Origin: CPC320 sp002336405
GTDB taxonomy: Bacteria; Pseudomonadota; Alphaproteobacteria; Rhodobacterales; Rhodobacteraceae
DNA length: 64,000 bases
Reading direction: 5' to 3'
Assembly (NCBI GenBank): GCA_949372595.1
Contig: CASIAN010000027.1
Span: 29,718-93,717 of the forward strand
Made by a program: the position numbers and the translations under genes. A model generated the notes under the pieces. That model made no database searches. It was not told the origin of the DNA and was given only the letters and a program-made list of their open reading frames with translations. Below, in pieces: positions 26,277-34,908 of this stretch; position 1 is the first letter of the stretch; the number at the start of each line of letters is the position of its first letter.

Positions 26277-27071
26277 TGACAGATCATCCCTATTCAGCGT
26301 CTAAAATGGTCGCGTCGGTAGAGATCGGCGCCCAAACAGCGCAGGGTCCGGCAGCTTCCGCGACCGCGGCGATTCAGGCTGCGGTCTGATCAACATCGGC
26401 ATGCACGGCTTTACCTATGATATCCGCCCATCGCTGTTGCCGTTTCTGTTTATTTTCTGCACCGAACTGTTGTTAATCGATGTCTCTGCCACCAAAGCAG
26501 TGATCATCTTTATCCTGGCCACTGGCGCGATGATGCTGTTTGCCGGCACAACCCAAGCCTATTTCATCTCCCGCGGCAGGCTTTGGGAAAGCCTTGCGCG
26601 GATACCTGTGGCTCTGACGCTGTTGCCGCCAAGCTATTGGCTCGACCGGGTTCCGCCCCCCTATGACAGCTATCCCGGAGTAGAGGTTGCGCTATAGCCG
26701 ACAGCGTGCCGGGCGGCACCAAATTGCGTCTGGTGATTGATGGCCCGGATTTCGACAATCCCGACCAGAATTACCAAAGCACCGTGATGGTTCACCCAAC
26801 GGGCGACGCAGGCGCGATGGCCCGCCTGAAGACGGTGGGGCTGAGCTTTATCAATCCGTAGCTGGGGCAGTTGGATGAACCGTTTCCTGGCATGGCATTT
26901 TTCAAACCCTTTCAGAAGTTTGATTTTTATGGTGATATTCTGATTAAAGTAACACTGATGCAGAGCGATTCTGTGCGTTTACCGAAAGGGCTTCTCTCTA
27001 GCCCCGCTCTGCTATTACTAGGGCTTATCATCAGCCTGCAACGTCGCCGTCAAACTGTCCCCGCCTTTTAG
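26277..27071 (+). pseudogene. Fossil of a TRAP transporter fused permease with DUF3394-like tail
   Basis: A start-like segment (MTDHPYSASKMVASVEIGAQ) is followed directly by sequence typical of the C-terminus of a fused TRAP permease (LPFLFIFCTELLLIDVSATK and following helices). A hydrophilic tail follows, read in two frames (LRLVIDGPDFDN, GDAGAMARLKTVGLSFI), resembling the DUF3394 tail of TAXI-partner permeases. Most of the roughly 600-residue transmembrane core is missing, so a large internal deletion plus stops is inferred. It directly follows the TAXI receptor fossil, as expected for one operon. Confidence 0.6.
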
Positions 27072-27080
27072 GATAAAATC

Positions 27081-28409
27081 ATGAACAGTCATATCTTTGG
27101 TCGCGTCAGCAATGCCGTTCTGCCAACCGCTGCCCGAGGTGAGGGATGTTATTTAATCGATAGTGATGGCAAGCGTTATTTTGACGGGTCTGGTGGCGCG
27201 GCCGTGTCCTGTCTGGGGCATGGCCATGCCAAAGTTCGCGCAGCACTGCACGCGCAATTGGATCAGCTGGCCTATGCACATACGTCATTTTTCACCTCGG
27301 AACCGGCCGAAAAACTGGCCAACAAGCTGATCGCCCATGCACCCGACGGGATTGAGCGGGTCTATTTGGTGTCAAGCGGTTCTGAGGCAGTTGAGGCAGC
27401 GTTGAAACTGGCGCGCCAGTACTTCACCGAGACCGGCCAGCCCCAGCGCCACCGGATCATTGCACGGAGGCAAAGCTATCACGGCAACACTCTGGGGGCG
27501 CTCGCATCGGGCGGCAACGCATGGCGCCGCAAACAATTCAGCCCGTTGCTGATCGACACAACGCACATCGCTCCATGTTATGACTATCGTGACCGCGCCG
27601 AGGATGAGACCGCCTTTGAGTATGGTCAGCGCGTGGCCAACGAGCTTGAGACAGAAATAAACCGACTTGGGCCCGACAGCGTGATGGCTTTTATAGCCGA
27701 ACCCGTTGTCGGAGCGACCGCCGGTGCCGTGCCGCCTGTTGCGGGCTATTTCAAACGTCTGCGCGAGATATGCAATCAATACGGTATCTTGCTGATCCTC
27801 GATGAAGTGATGTGCGGCATGGGACGCACCGGCACCTTGTTTGCCTGTGAGCAGGACGACATTGCACCCGATATCGTCACCATCGCCAAAGGTTTGGGCG
27901 CGGGGTATCAGCCGATTGGGGCGATGCTGTGCTCAGGGGATATTTTCAATGCAATCCGCGACGGCAGTGGATTTTTCCAGCATGGGCATACCTATTTGGG
28001 TCATCCAATGGCGGCAGCTGGCAGTCTGGCGGTAATGGAAACGCTGCTGGATGACAATCTACTGGCGCAGGTGCCCATGCAAGGCGACAAGTTACAAACT
28101 GCGTTACAAGAGGCGTTGGGCACGCATCCACATGTTGGTGACCTGCGCGGGCGGGGTTTGTTTCGCGGCATTGAGTTGGTCAAAGACCGCGCCAGCAAAG
28201 CGCCGTTTGATCCCGCGCAGGCCGTGCATAAGAAAATCAAGGCCGCGGCTTTTAATCTGGGTCTGCTGTGCTATCCGATGGGCGGAACACTGGATGGGCG
28301 GCGAGGTGACCATATTTTGCTTGCCCCACCGTTTATTATTTCTGACCCCGAGATTGACCATCTGGTCGGGATGGTCACCAAAGCGATTGAGACGGTGCTC
28401 CCCCTTTGA
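27081..28409 (+). CDS. Class III aminotransferase (aspartate aminotransferase family protein)
   Basis: A 442-residue PLP enzyme. Family motifs are DGSGGAAVSCLGHGH at the N-terminus, YLVSSGSEAVEAALKLARQY, RRQSYHGNTLGALASGG, FIAEPVVGATAGAVPP, LLILDEVMCGMGRTG and the PLP-lysine segment ITIAKGLGAGYQPIGAM (read as VTIAKGLGAGYQ). The omega-amino donor is not known; omega-amino acid, taurine or diamine substrates fit the class. It follows a decayed TRAP transporter, which may once have supplied its substrate. Confidence 0.82.
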   Translation: MNSHIFGRVSNAVLPTAARGEGCYLIDSDGKRYFDGSGGAAVSCLGHGHAKVRAALHAQLDQLAYAHTSFFTSEPAEKLANKLIAHAPDGIERVYLVSSGSEAVEAALKLARQYFTETGQPQRHRIIARRQSYHGNTLGALASGGNAWRRKQFSPLLIDTTHIAPCYDYRDRAEDETAFEYGQRVANELETEINRLGPDSVMAFIAEPVVGATAGAVPPVAGYFKRLREICNQYGILLILDEVMCGMGRTGTLFACEQDDIAPDIVTIAKGLGAGYQPIGAMLCSGDIFNAIRDGSGFFQHGHTYLGHPMAAAGSLAVMETLLDDNLLAQVPMQGDKLQTALQEALGTHPHVGDLRGRGLFRGIELVKDRASKAPFDPAQAVHKKIKAAAFNLGLLCYPMGGTLDGRRGDHILLAPPFIISDPEIDHLVGMVTKAIETVLPL

Positions 28410-28585
28410 AACAACCAAGACTGAGCCAACGCCCAGCACTTCAGGCCAACGCAGCAAAGTACCATTCTTTTAGGTGACAACCCTGAGGCTGCCTCAAACG
28501 GGCTGTAGCGTCTATCTGGAAAATGCCATAACCTGCAACTGCAACGACCCACGTCTTAAGGCGTGCTTAGACCCTTTTTTCTAAT

Positions 28586-29530
28586 TTGGCAGCACACCCC
28601 TTGGCGATAGCTTTTTCCATCCTTCCAATTTTTTTGACCGCTCTGTGCGGGTATTTTATGGCGGCGGCGCGCATATTGCCGCGCGACCAGTGGGGCGGCA
28701 TTGAAACCCTGAGTTACCGGCTGTTGATCCCGGCTGTTTTAATTAAATCGATTGCAGTGTCTGAGCTTTCTATGTCGGAATTCGGATGGATGTTGGTCGC
28801 TTTGTTTGTGGCGCTAGGCGTGTCCGGAACGATTGTGCTGGGTTTGCGGTGGTGGCAAACGCCAGAGAGGCTGCCTAACCCGGTGTTCACCACGCTTTTT
28901 CAAACCACGACACGCTGGAATGCTTTCATCACCTTAGCGGCCGTTGAATTGTTCGTTGGCCCACAGGGGATAGCTTTGGTCGCTCTGTTGATCGCTGTTT
29001 TAGTGCCTTTGATAAATATCGCAAATGTTGTGGTTCTGGCATTTTTTGGACCTCCGCAAGCGCAGAGCATCCCGGTTGCGCACCATGTTTTGAAAAACCC
29101 CTTGGTGCAAGCCTGTGCTATTGGTATCGCAATTAATCTATCGGGGCTGTCTCTGCCAGACTTTGCGCTGCAAACGCTCGATTTGGTAGGGCGGGCCGCG
29201 CTTGGTGTCGGAATTTTAGCCATTGGCGCCGGCGTAAATGCAGAACGGCTGTTTCAGCGATCAACCGCCATGATGTTTGGTGTGGTTTTCCGAATGACCA
29301 GTGGGCCAATCATATTTTTGGCCGTAGCAACCAAATTTGGTTTGGGGGTAACAGAAGTGTTGATTGGCATTATCATTCTCGTGGGTCCAGCCGCATCCAA
29401 CGGGTACATTCTGGCCAAGAAAATGGGCGGCGACGCCAATCTCTATGCGGATATTCTCGCTTGGCAAACCATTTTGTCGATGCTGACGCTGCCGTTGTTC
29501 ATTCTGGCAATCACCACGGCATTGGGGTGA
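28586..29530 (+). CDS. AEC (auxin efflux carrier) family transporter
   Basis: A 314-residue membrane protein with about ten helices in two halves, typical of the AEC/bile-acid-arginine transporter fold. The TTG at 28586 is used because the first helix (LAIAFSILPIFLTALCGYF) starts immediately after it; the next ATG (28658) would remove that helix. No clear ribosome binding site was seen. Substrates of this family in bacteria are often carboxylates or amino acids; none can be assigned here. Confidence 0.75.
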   Translation: MAAHPLAIAFSILPIFLTALCGYFMAAARILPRDQWGGIETLSYRLLIPAVLIKSIAVSELSMSEFGWMLVALFVALGVSGTIVLGLRWWQTPERLPNPVFTTLFQTTTRWNAFITLAAVELFVGPQGIALVALLIAVLVPLINIANVVVLAFFGPPQAQSIPVAHHVLKNPLVQACAIGIAINLSGLSLPDFALQTLDLVGRAALGVGILAIGAGVNAERLFQRSTAMMFGVVFRMTSGPIIFLAVATKFGLGVTEVLIGIIILVGPAASNGYILAKKMGGDANLYADILAWQTILSMLTLPLFILAITTALG

Positions 29531-29804
29531 CGTAGAGCCTTAAAAATCAGAGGGTCATCACCCCGAAACTGCAGCCAGATTTTTTCAGGAATGACGGTCC
29601 AGCGCTGCGTACTCTGATGCCACAGGGGCCAAAGAAACTCCAAATATACTCCCGCACCTGAATAGACTTGTTTTTGAGCGCTAGGAAAATCATAATATAA
29701 TTACGTCAAAAGCTGACAGTGAGCCTAGACTTACCATCAAGATTATGCGCTTAGCCGTAGCGTCGGCTGCCTATAGCTAAGCCTGCTGTTTAGGGTTGCA
29801 TTCT
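29531..29804. other. Intergenic, no gene supported
   Basis: About 270 bp of low-information sequence between the AEC gene and the broken TetR gene. No convincing frame, hairpin with T-run, or RNA gene was seen. Confidence 0.4.
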
Positions 29805-30395
29805 TTACTCGACACTTGCGTTTTTTGCTACGATCACGTCACGCACTGCCGTCTGACAACCCTCATTATTCCATTGCTCAAGCACGAAGAAAATACCACC
29901 CTTTAAGAAACCGATGCGGTCTGAAGGAATCTGCATAAATATTTTAGAACGCTCGATTTTCTCTTTAGCAAGCTCAGAAAACCGCTTTAATTGACCGTGA
30001 ATTGCGGCGCCTGATACCGAGATTTTGTTGCCAAAAAATAGCGAAAAGTGCCCTGTCATATGCATCGCAAGATCCGAAAAACACTTAAAGTTTCTGTGAG
30101 CATCTAATCCGCATCCAGCGATTTAGGCGCACTTTCCATCTTGGAGGGCCACATCTTTATCCCTGACATGCGTGTAAAACTTGGAACGTGAAATCTCTGC
30201 ATAAGCACATATTATTTGCAAGCTCACCGCGTCCCACGTGTTAGAAACAAGAAACGAACGCATGGCCTCAATCAGAACTTTATCGCTGCGTGCTACTCTG
30301 CGATCCATACTTATACTTGAGTTTAAGACGATATTTGTACGGTTACGTACAATAGCCCGTACCACTGTTCTCGTCTGAAACGGTATTTTTGACAC
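29805..30395 (-). pseudogene. TetR-family regulator interrupted by one in-frame stop
   Basis: Two adjacent reverse-strand frames are in the same phase and separated only by a TAA at 30123-30125. The upstream part has a TetR helix-turn-helix (RRVARSDKVLIEAMRSFL, then CAYAEISRSKFYTHVRDKD). The downstream part (from the CGLDAHRNFKCFSDLAMHM region) has the length and helical character of a ligand domain. A start at the internal ATG at 30308 is more likely than 30395. One nonsense mutation is the simplest explanation; a sequencing error is the alternative. Confidence 0.6.
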
Positions 30396-30480
30396 TCAAG
30401 CCTATTGTTTTATCGTATATACGACCAGAAACCAAAAGATCACTTCAGAATGGCCTAAATAAGCAAAACGCTCTCGTTGC

Positions 30481-30893
30481 TTGGCATTGCGAACGGGCGT
30501 GACAACATTCGCACACCAATTGCACGCGGCTCTGGTTCTGAAATACGACGGTGCCAATATGCATTTGGTCTGGAACGAAGCCGTGCTGATCACACTTATG
30601 ATCGCCACAATGCTTTGGTTTGTGCGCAAGCAGAAGCGATACGTCTTGTGGGTTTACTTCGCTATTGCAGTGTTAAGGATCATCGGCCTTGGGCTATATG
30701 AAGGCGGCTGAAACCACGCCGCAAAAATCATCGATTTTCTGCGTAGTGAGGGCCCCACGACTGATATCGCGATTATTCTGCCGCCGGTAATTCCAATCTT
30801 TGGTTCTATGAGATTACGGGCATACTAAATTTTGCCTTTTCGATGCTCGCATCAGTGTCTACATTCGAACCTTTGCAGGTTTTGACACCGAAA
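30481..30893 (+). pseudogene. Degraded small multi-pass membrane protein gene
   Basis: One frame encodes WNEAVLITLMIATMLWFVRK and VLWVYFAIAVLRIIGLGLYE, two membrane helices, then GG and a TGA at 30709-30711 where a Trp codon would fit, then NHAAKIIDFLRS in the same frame. After a frameshift near 30780 the frame LWFYEITGILNFAFSMLASV gives a further helix. The order resembles small membrane proteins of 120-150 residues with a GG-W-NH motif. One stop and one frameshift break it. Function unknown. Confidence 0.5.
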
Positions 30894-31559
30894 TGAGAGC
30901 ACCTGCAAAGGACAAAAAGGCGCCATTGCTGACCGTGGGAACGGTTCGCGATTGGCGCATTTGCCCGCGTCAACCGAATTTGTATTCTTTGACAGAAATC
31001 GCCCTAAAGACGACGAACAGCACACTTCGGAATCCTTGCCACCCAACCATAAAACGGGTGATTACAAGACCTAATTTCGGTGATCGAAATCGATAAGGTC
31101 GCACAAAACATAAGGGTAATTTCAGGGCACTTCAATACTGCGAAAAGGCGAGCCTGCATTCTGTGCTGGCCACCATAAACACAATGTAGCATTTGATCAG
31201 TTTCCGCCTAAAGCTGGCAAATAAAGTCAGACCAACCTCTTTGAATTTGTTCATAATTAACCAAAGCAAGAAATCTTTCAGGTCGCGGGACACCCAATAC
31301 AGTCGAAGAAAATATAAATATTTCCTAAAACTTCTCTTTAGGTTGTCGTTCTTTTTTATGAAGTGAAAATTCGGACAAACGAAGTGAAGACTGGACACCC
31401 AAGCTTCGAAGAAGTGAGGACTTAACTACCTCTAAGAAGACTTATCTGTGGATGCTGGTGCATAAGAAAACTTGGGACAGAGCTTTCTTACGCATCAGTT
31501 GAAGCATTAAGAATACTAAAAAATAAACAAATTTGACTGTATTGGAAATGGAAGGAAAA
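30894..31559. other. Intergenic, no gene supported
   Basis: About 660 bp, relatively A+T-rich to the right. Short frames on both strands (for example around 31132-31398 reverse) lack ribosome binding sites and family features. No RNA gene was recognised. Confidence 0.4.
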
Positions 31560-32006
31560 ATGGAAGTCGGAGCAGCAACATATAATATGAATTTGATGGC
31601 AGCAGCCACAACTTTCCATGGTACTAATAGTGTGCAAAGTTCAACGGCTCAGCTGACCTTTGATGACCATAAAAAACCAACCACTGAGATCGCAACCGCC
31701 TTGTCTTTTGAGTTTGATCTCTCAGCCCACATTCGCAGCGCGAAGATGGCCATTCGAAATTCTTTTGAGGCACAGGGTCTGACAAACGTCGTGCAGGGCG
31801 CAGACGAATATCTAAAAGAAGTTCTGCACCGTATGGGTGAGGTTGTGATGCAATCTCAAGTGACTCTTAGCAATATCAGCGCTTCCGATTCAGTCAGGGA
31901 GACAACAGAAATTGCGACCACTCAAATCCTGCAACAAGCCCCTACAGCGGTTCAAGCGCAAGCCAACGTTTCAAAGAAAAACGTTTTGAGCCTTTTGCAA
32001 AATTAG
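31560..32006 (+). CDS. Small protein with a flagellin-like C-terminus
   Basis: A 148-residue protein starting at ATG 31560, with GGAAGGA at 31550-31556. The last 30 or so residues (TEIATTQILQQAPTAVQAQA, then NVSKKNVLSLLQN) closely resemble the C-terminal D0 helix of flagellins (pattern TQILQQAG-AxLAQAN-xPxxVLSLL). The rest (LSFEFDLSAHIRSAKMAIRN, ADEYLKEVLHRMGEVVMQ) is not recognised and there is no flagellin N-terminal D0 domain. No flagellar genes are nearby. It may be a fossil, a recombined flagellin tail, or a genuine short protein using the same coiled terminal helix or export signal. Confidence 0.55.
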   Translation: MEVGAATYNMNLMAAATTFHGTNSVQSSTAQLTFDDHKKPTTEIATALSFEFDLSAHIRSAKMAIRNSFEAQGLTNVVQGADEYLKEVLHRMGEVVMQSQVTLSNISASDSVRETTEIATTQILQQAPTAVQAQANVSKKNVLSLLQN

Positions 32007-32572
32007 GTCAGTAGATTTGCGCACCTTGAAAAATTGTGCGTACACAGATCAAATGCGCGTTCACCTTTCACGCGCCCTCTCAATTGCAAGAATCCGCGTT
32101 AAGATAGGTTCATGTCAAGTACCGCCGCATTTCTAAATGGGTTGTCCCAGTGAACATCTTAAAAACGACTGATTTTTGACTTGTCGAATGTGCCCCACGG
32201 TTGATCTGACACGAAAAGACCAAAGTTTGTGACGCTGAAAGATTTTCACACTGATGGAGCCTGCCCTTAGGTCCCGTATCACCTGTTAGTTTGCCTAATA
32301 ATTGGATGTAGTATCGCATTCGTGTTCCTTTACTTTACGGTAAGAGACACTTGGGCAGTGTTGCCTAATCCATCATACCGTGGGTAAAGTTGCACTGGAG
32401 AGTTGAATCCGCGGTCCGACAAAGGTTTTATTGCGGCAATTTTTATAAACACCACAAAATCTCAGGCCAAGGCAGGCGGTTCCAGACTACACATATGTTA
32501 GCTTCTAAATTCTTGACCTCCGGCACTCACATACCGTTTTGTACTTCAAATTCGAAGCGTTTAACCAAATTC
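32007..32572. other. Intergenic, no gene supported
   Basis: About 570 bp between two lone small genes. The frames present (32110-32319 reverse, 32390-32602 forward) have no family features or ribosome binding site. Nothing else was recognised. Confidence 0.4.
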
Positions 32573-33100
32573 TCAACGCTTTTTAAACGTATTTCCAGAT
32601 AATTCTTTATCTTCGACCAAACGCGTAATCTCTACAGTTGGTAAATCTGTGGTATATTTTGCGGCTATATCTTTAGGTATGAACCCCACAAAAACTTCCT
32701 TCAAACCATCGCCAGAGATCATCACCTGAATGGCACTTTTGTTTTTTCGATCCCGGTTCAATCGCACGTTAATTTTAATTGGATCCCTGATCTGCTGACT
32801 TGCCCACACGCACAGCTTTGTAACGGCCTTAACCTGTGTCTCCAGTCCTTCAACCTCAAAGTAATCTTCTAACTTAGACTGACGACGGTCTGGAACATCG
32901 TTTATAAAGTTAAATATTTCGGATACTGGCTTTTCAATTTCAGCGCCATTCGCACCAAATAATTTATTACCAATTGTATAGCTGCCGTCAGTGACACCGT
33001 CTTTATCGGCAGCATCGAAGGCGTTTTCCCACTCGCGCAATGTCATTTTTTTGTTTGAAACGCCTAGATGCCCTCGCAACCAACTAAATAATCCGCCCAT
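32573..33100 (-). CDS. Hypothetical protein, possible HIRAN-like C-terminal region
   Basis: A reverse-strand gene with a strong ribosome binding site (GGAGG, complement of 33105-33109) four bases before ATG 33100, giving 175 residues (MGGLFSWLRGHLGVSNKKMT). A longer frame from 33163 lacks a site. The C-terminal part (NVRLNRDRKNKSAIQVMISG, then VGFIPKDIAAKYTTDLP) resembles the HIRAN pattern, in which an N-x-D-x-x-A-I/V stretch is followed by VG-[YF]-[LI]-P-x-x-x-A. The N-terminal half is not recognised. HIRAN domains bind DNA 3' ends and sit in SNF2 or nuclease proteins, but no catalytic domain is attached here. Treat the domain call as tentative. Confidence 0.55.
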   Translation of the reverse strand: MGGLFSWLRGHLGVSNKKMTLREWENAFDAADKDGVTDGSYTIGNKLFGANGAEIEKPVSEIFNFINDVPDRRQSKLEDYFEVEGLETQVKAVTKLCVWASQQIRDPIKINVRLNRDRKNKSAIQVMISGDGLKEVFVGFIPKDIAAKYTTDLPTVEITRLVEDKELSGNTFKKR

Positions 33101-33163
33101 ACGGCCTCCTGTCTTTGCGTTTAAAATAACAGCTAAAGTTACGATTTCAAGATTGGTCGCCAA

Positions 33164-33750
33164 ATCAGACTAATCAAAGTTCTAGTTCAAAATGATTTTT
33201 AGAAGGTTTTACAATTTTCACTGCTAATGCTCAGGGCAATCCAATACGCGCAAAGCATCTGCAGATCAAATTTACAGACGGCAAATAATATTTCGCGTCA
33301 GGGTCTTAAAATTCGAAAAGCAGCAGCCCATCATCAGTGATTTAAGGTCTTTCATTGGCCTGTTATATATCTTTAAAATTAATTTCTACCCTGAAATTCT
33401 GGGCTGGAATATACCTGCGCTCAAAACAATATTCTGTGAAATGCGCCTGAAACCAAATGAAAAAAGCAGGATTCAGCCGCACCTTAAACATCATCAGCTT
33501 CGCGACCACCCAATGCGCAACCAGCGCTAGCAGATCAACTTAAAGATCATATTTGATGAGGTCAAAATCATGTAGATAGAGACCCCAAGCGTTTTGAATT
33601 AAAATTTCCCTTAGTTCCGCGACACGATATTTATTAAAGTCGCATACAGCCAGGCGCTATTTTCTTGAATTCGGCCCTAAGGGTGATTTTTTACCAAAAG
33701 AACAGAAAATTCGAATTGCATTACCGCCAATCATTGCGAAAGATGACAAA
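33164..33750. other. Intergenic, no gene supported
   Basis: About 590 bp upstream of the M20 gene. Only very short frames are present. The promoter of the M20-M24 pair must lie here but no clear -35/-10 pair was found. Confidence 0.4.
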
Positions 33751-34908
33751 ATGAAAAACGATGATCTTACAGCGCTCCGGCGCGACTTTCACCGCACTCC
33801 TGAGCTTGGATTTGCAGAAAACCTGACAAAAGCCCGAATTGCCGCGATCTTAACGGAACTCGGGCTTGAGGTATATGAGGGCGTTGGTGTCGTGGGTCTT
33901 TTGAAACAAGGATCCGGCAATCGTGCGATCGGTTTGCGCGCGGATATGGACGCATTGCCAATTATTGAGACAAGTACACATGATTATGTGTCACAAAACC
34001 CTGGTACCATGCATGCCTGTGGCCATGATGGCCATATGACGATGCTGTTGGGAGCGGCCGCAATATTGGCTAAAGACCCTAATTTTGACGGTACGGTTGT
34101 TTTTCTTTTTCAACCCAATGAAGAACATGGGTTGGGCGCGCAGGCCATGTTAGATGAGGGGATACTAGAGCGTTTTCCAATCCAAGAGGTCTATGCCATT
34201 CATAATTTACCCGGCGCACCGGTAGGGCAAGTCTCTACTCGTGCAGGGCAGATATGTTCAAGTGAAAGCCTGTTTGAGATTGTGATCCAAGGTCAAGGCG
34301 GCCATGCGTCTATGCCGCAGATGGGGCGCGATGCGATCACCATCGGTGCTGAAATCGTGCAGGCGTTGCAAACGATCGTTTCACGCAAACTCGCGCCCGG
34401 GGCGGGTGTGGTCGTTTCTGTGACTGAATTTATCACCGATGGTCAACGTAACGTTTTGCCCAGCAAAGCAACGCTAAAGGGGGACGTCCGCGCAAGGGTT
34501 CCAGAAGACCGCGAGGCGGTCGCAAAATTAATGAAACAGATTTCTGAAGGGATTGCTGCGGCGCATGGTGTCTCGGTCTCAGTCGCCTTCAACACCGAAT
34601 TCATCGAGACGATTAACGCCAGCGGGCCGACACAGGCTGTGGTGGAGGCTGCTGCGGCTCAGGGTCTTGAGACCATTGCCAACCGCGAACCCATGAGCTT
34701 TTCAGAGGATTTCGCACATTTCAGCAAGGTTGTTCCGGGCTGCCTGTTCTTGATGGGAAATGGTCAGCAAGGCGCTTGCGGTCAGCCTTTGCATGCGTCG
34801 AATTATGATTTTAACGATGCGCTTTTGCCCATCGGTTCGGCGTTTTGGGCGCAGCTGGTTCGAGACCGTCTTGCAAAATCCGCAGGCGGACGGATTGACA
34901 ATGTTTGA
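33751..34908 (+). CDS. M20-family amidohydrolase (hippurate hydrolase/carboxypeptidase type)
   Basis: A 385-residue M20D metallohydrolase. Metal and catalytic motifs are DFHRTPELGF near the N-terminus, GLRADMDALPI, MHACGHDGHMTMLLGAA, FQPNEEHGLGAQAMLDEG, YAIHNLPGAP, and near the C-terminus LHASNYDFNDALLPIG. The family removes acyl groups from N-acyl amino acids and related amides. The stop overlaps the next gene by 8 bp, so the two enzymes probably act in one pathway. The substrate is unknown. Confidence 0.85.
   Translation: MKNDDLTALRRDFHRTPELGFAENLTKARIAAILTELGLEVYEGVGVVGLLKQGSGNRAIGLRADMDALPIIETSTHDYVSQNPGTMHACGHDGHMTMLLGAAAILAKDPNFDGTVVFLFQPNEEHGLGAQAMLDEGILERFPIQEVYAIHNLPGAPVGQVSTRAGQICSSESLFEIVIQGQGGHASMPQMGRDAITIGAEIVQALQTIVSRKLAPGAGVVVSVTEFITDGQRNVLPSKATLKGDVRARVPEDREAVAKLMKQISEGIAAAHGVSVSVAFNTEFIETINASGPTQAVVEAAAAQGLETIANREPMSFSEDFAHFSKVVPGCLFLMGNGQQGACGQPLHASNYDFNDALLPIGSAFWAQLVRDRLAKSAGGRIDNV

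Noticed and set aside
30709..30711. TGA as selenocysteine or reassigned codon
   Set aside because: No SECIS-like hairpin was seen, other genes use TGA as stop, and a frameshift follows, so decay is simpler.
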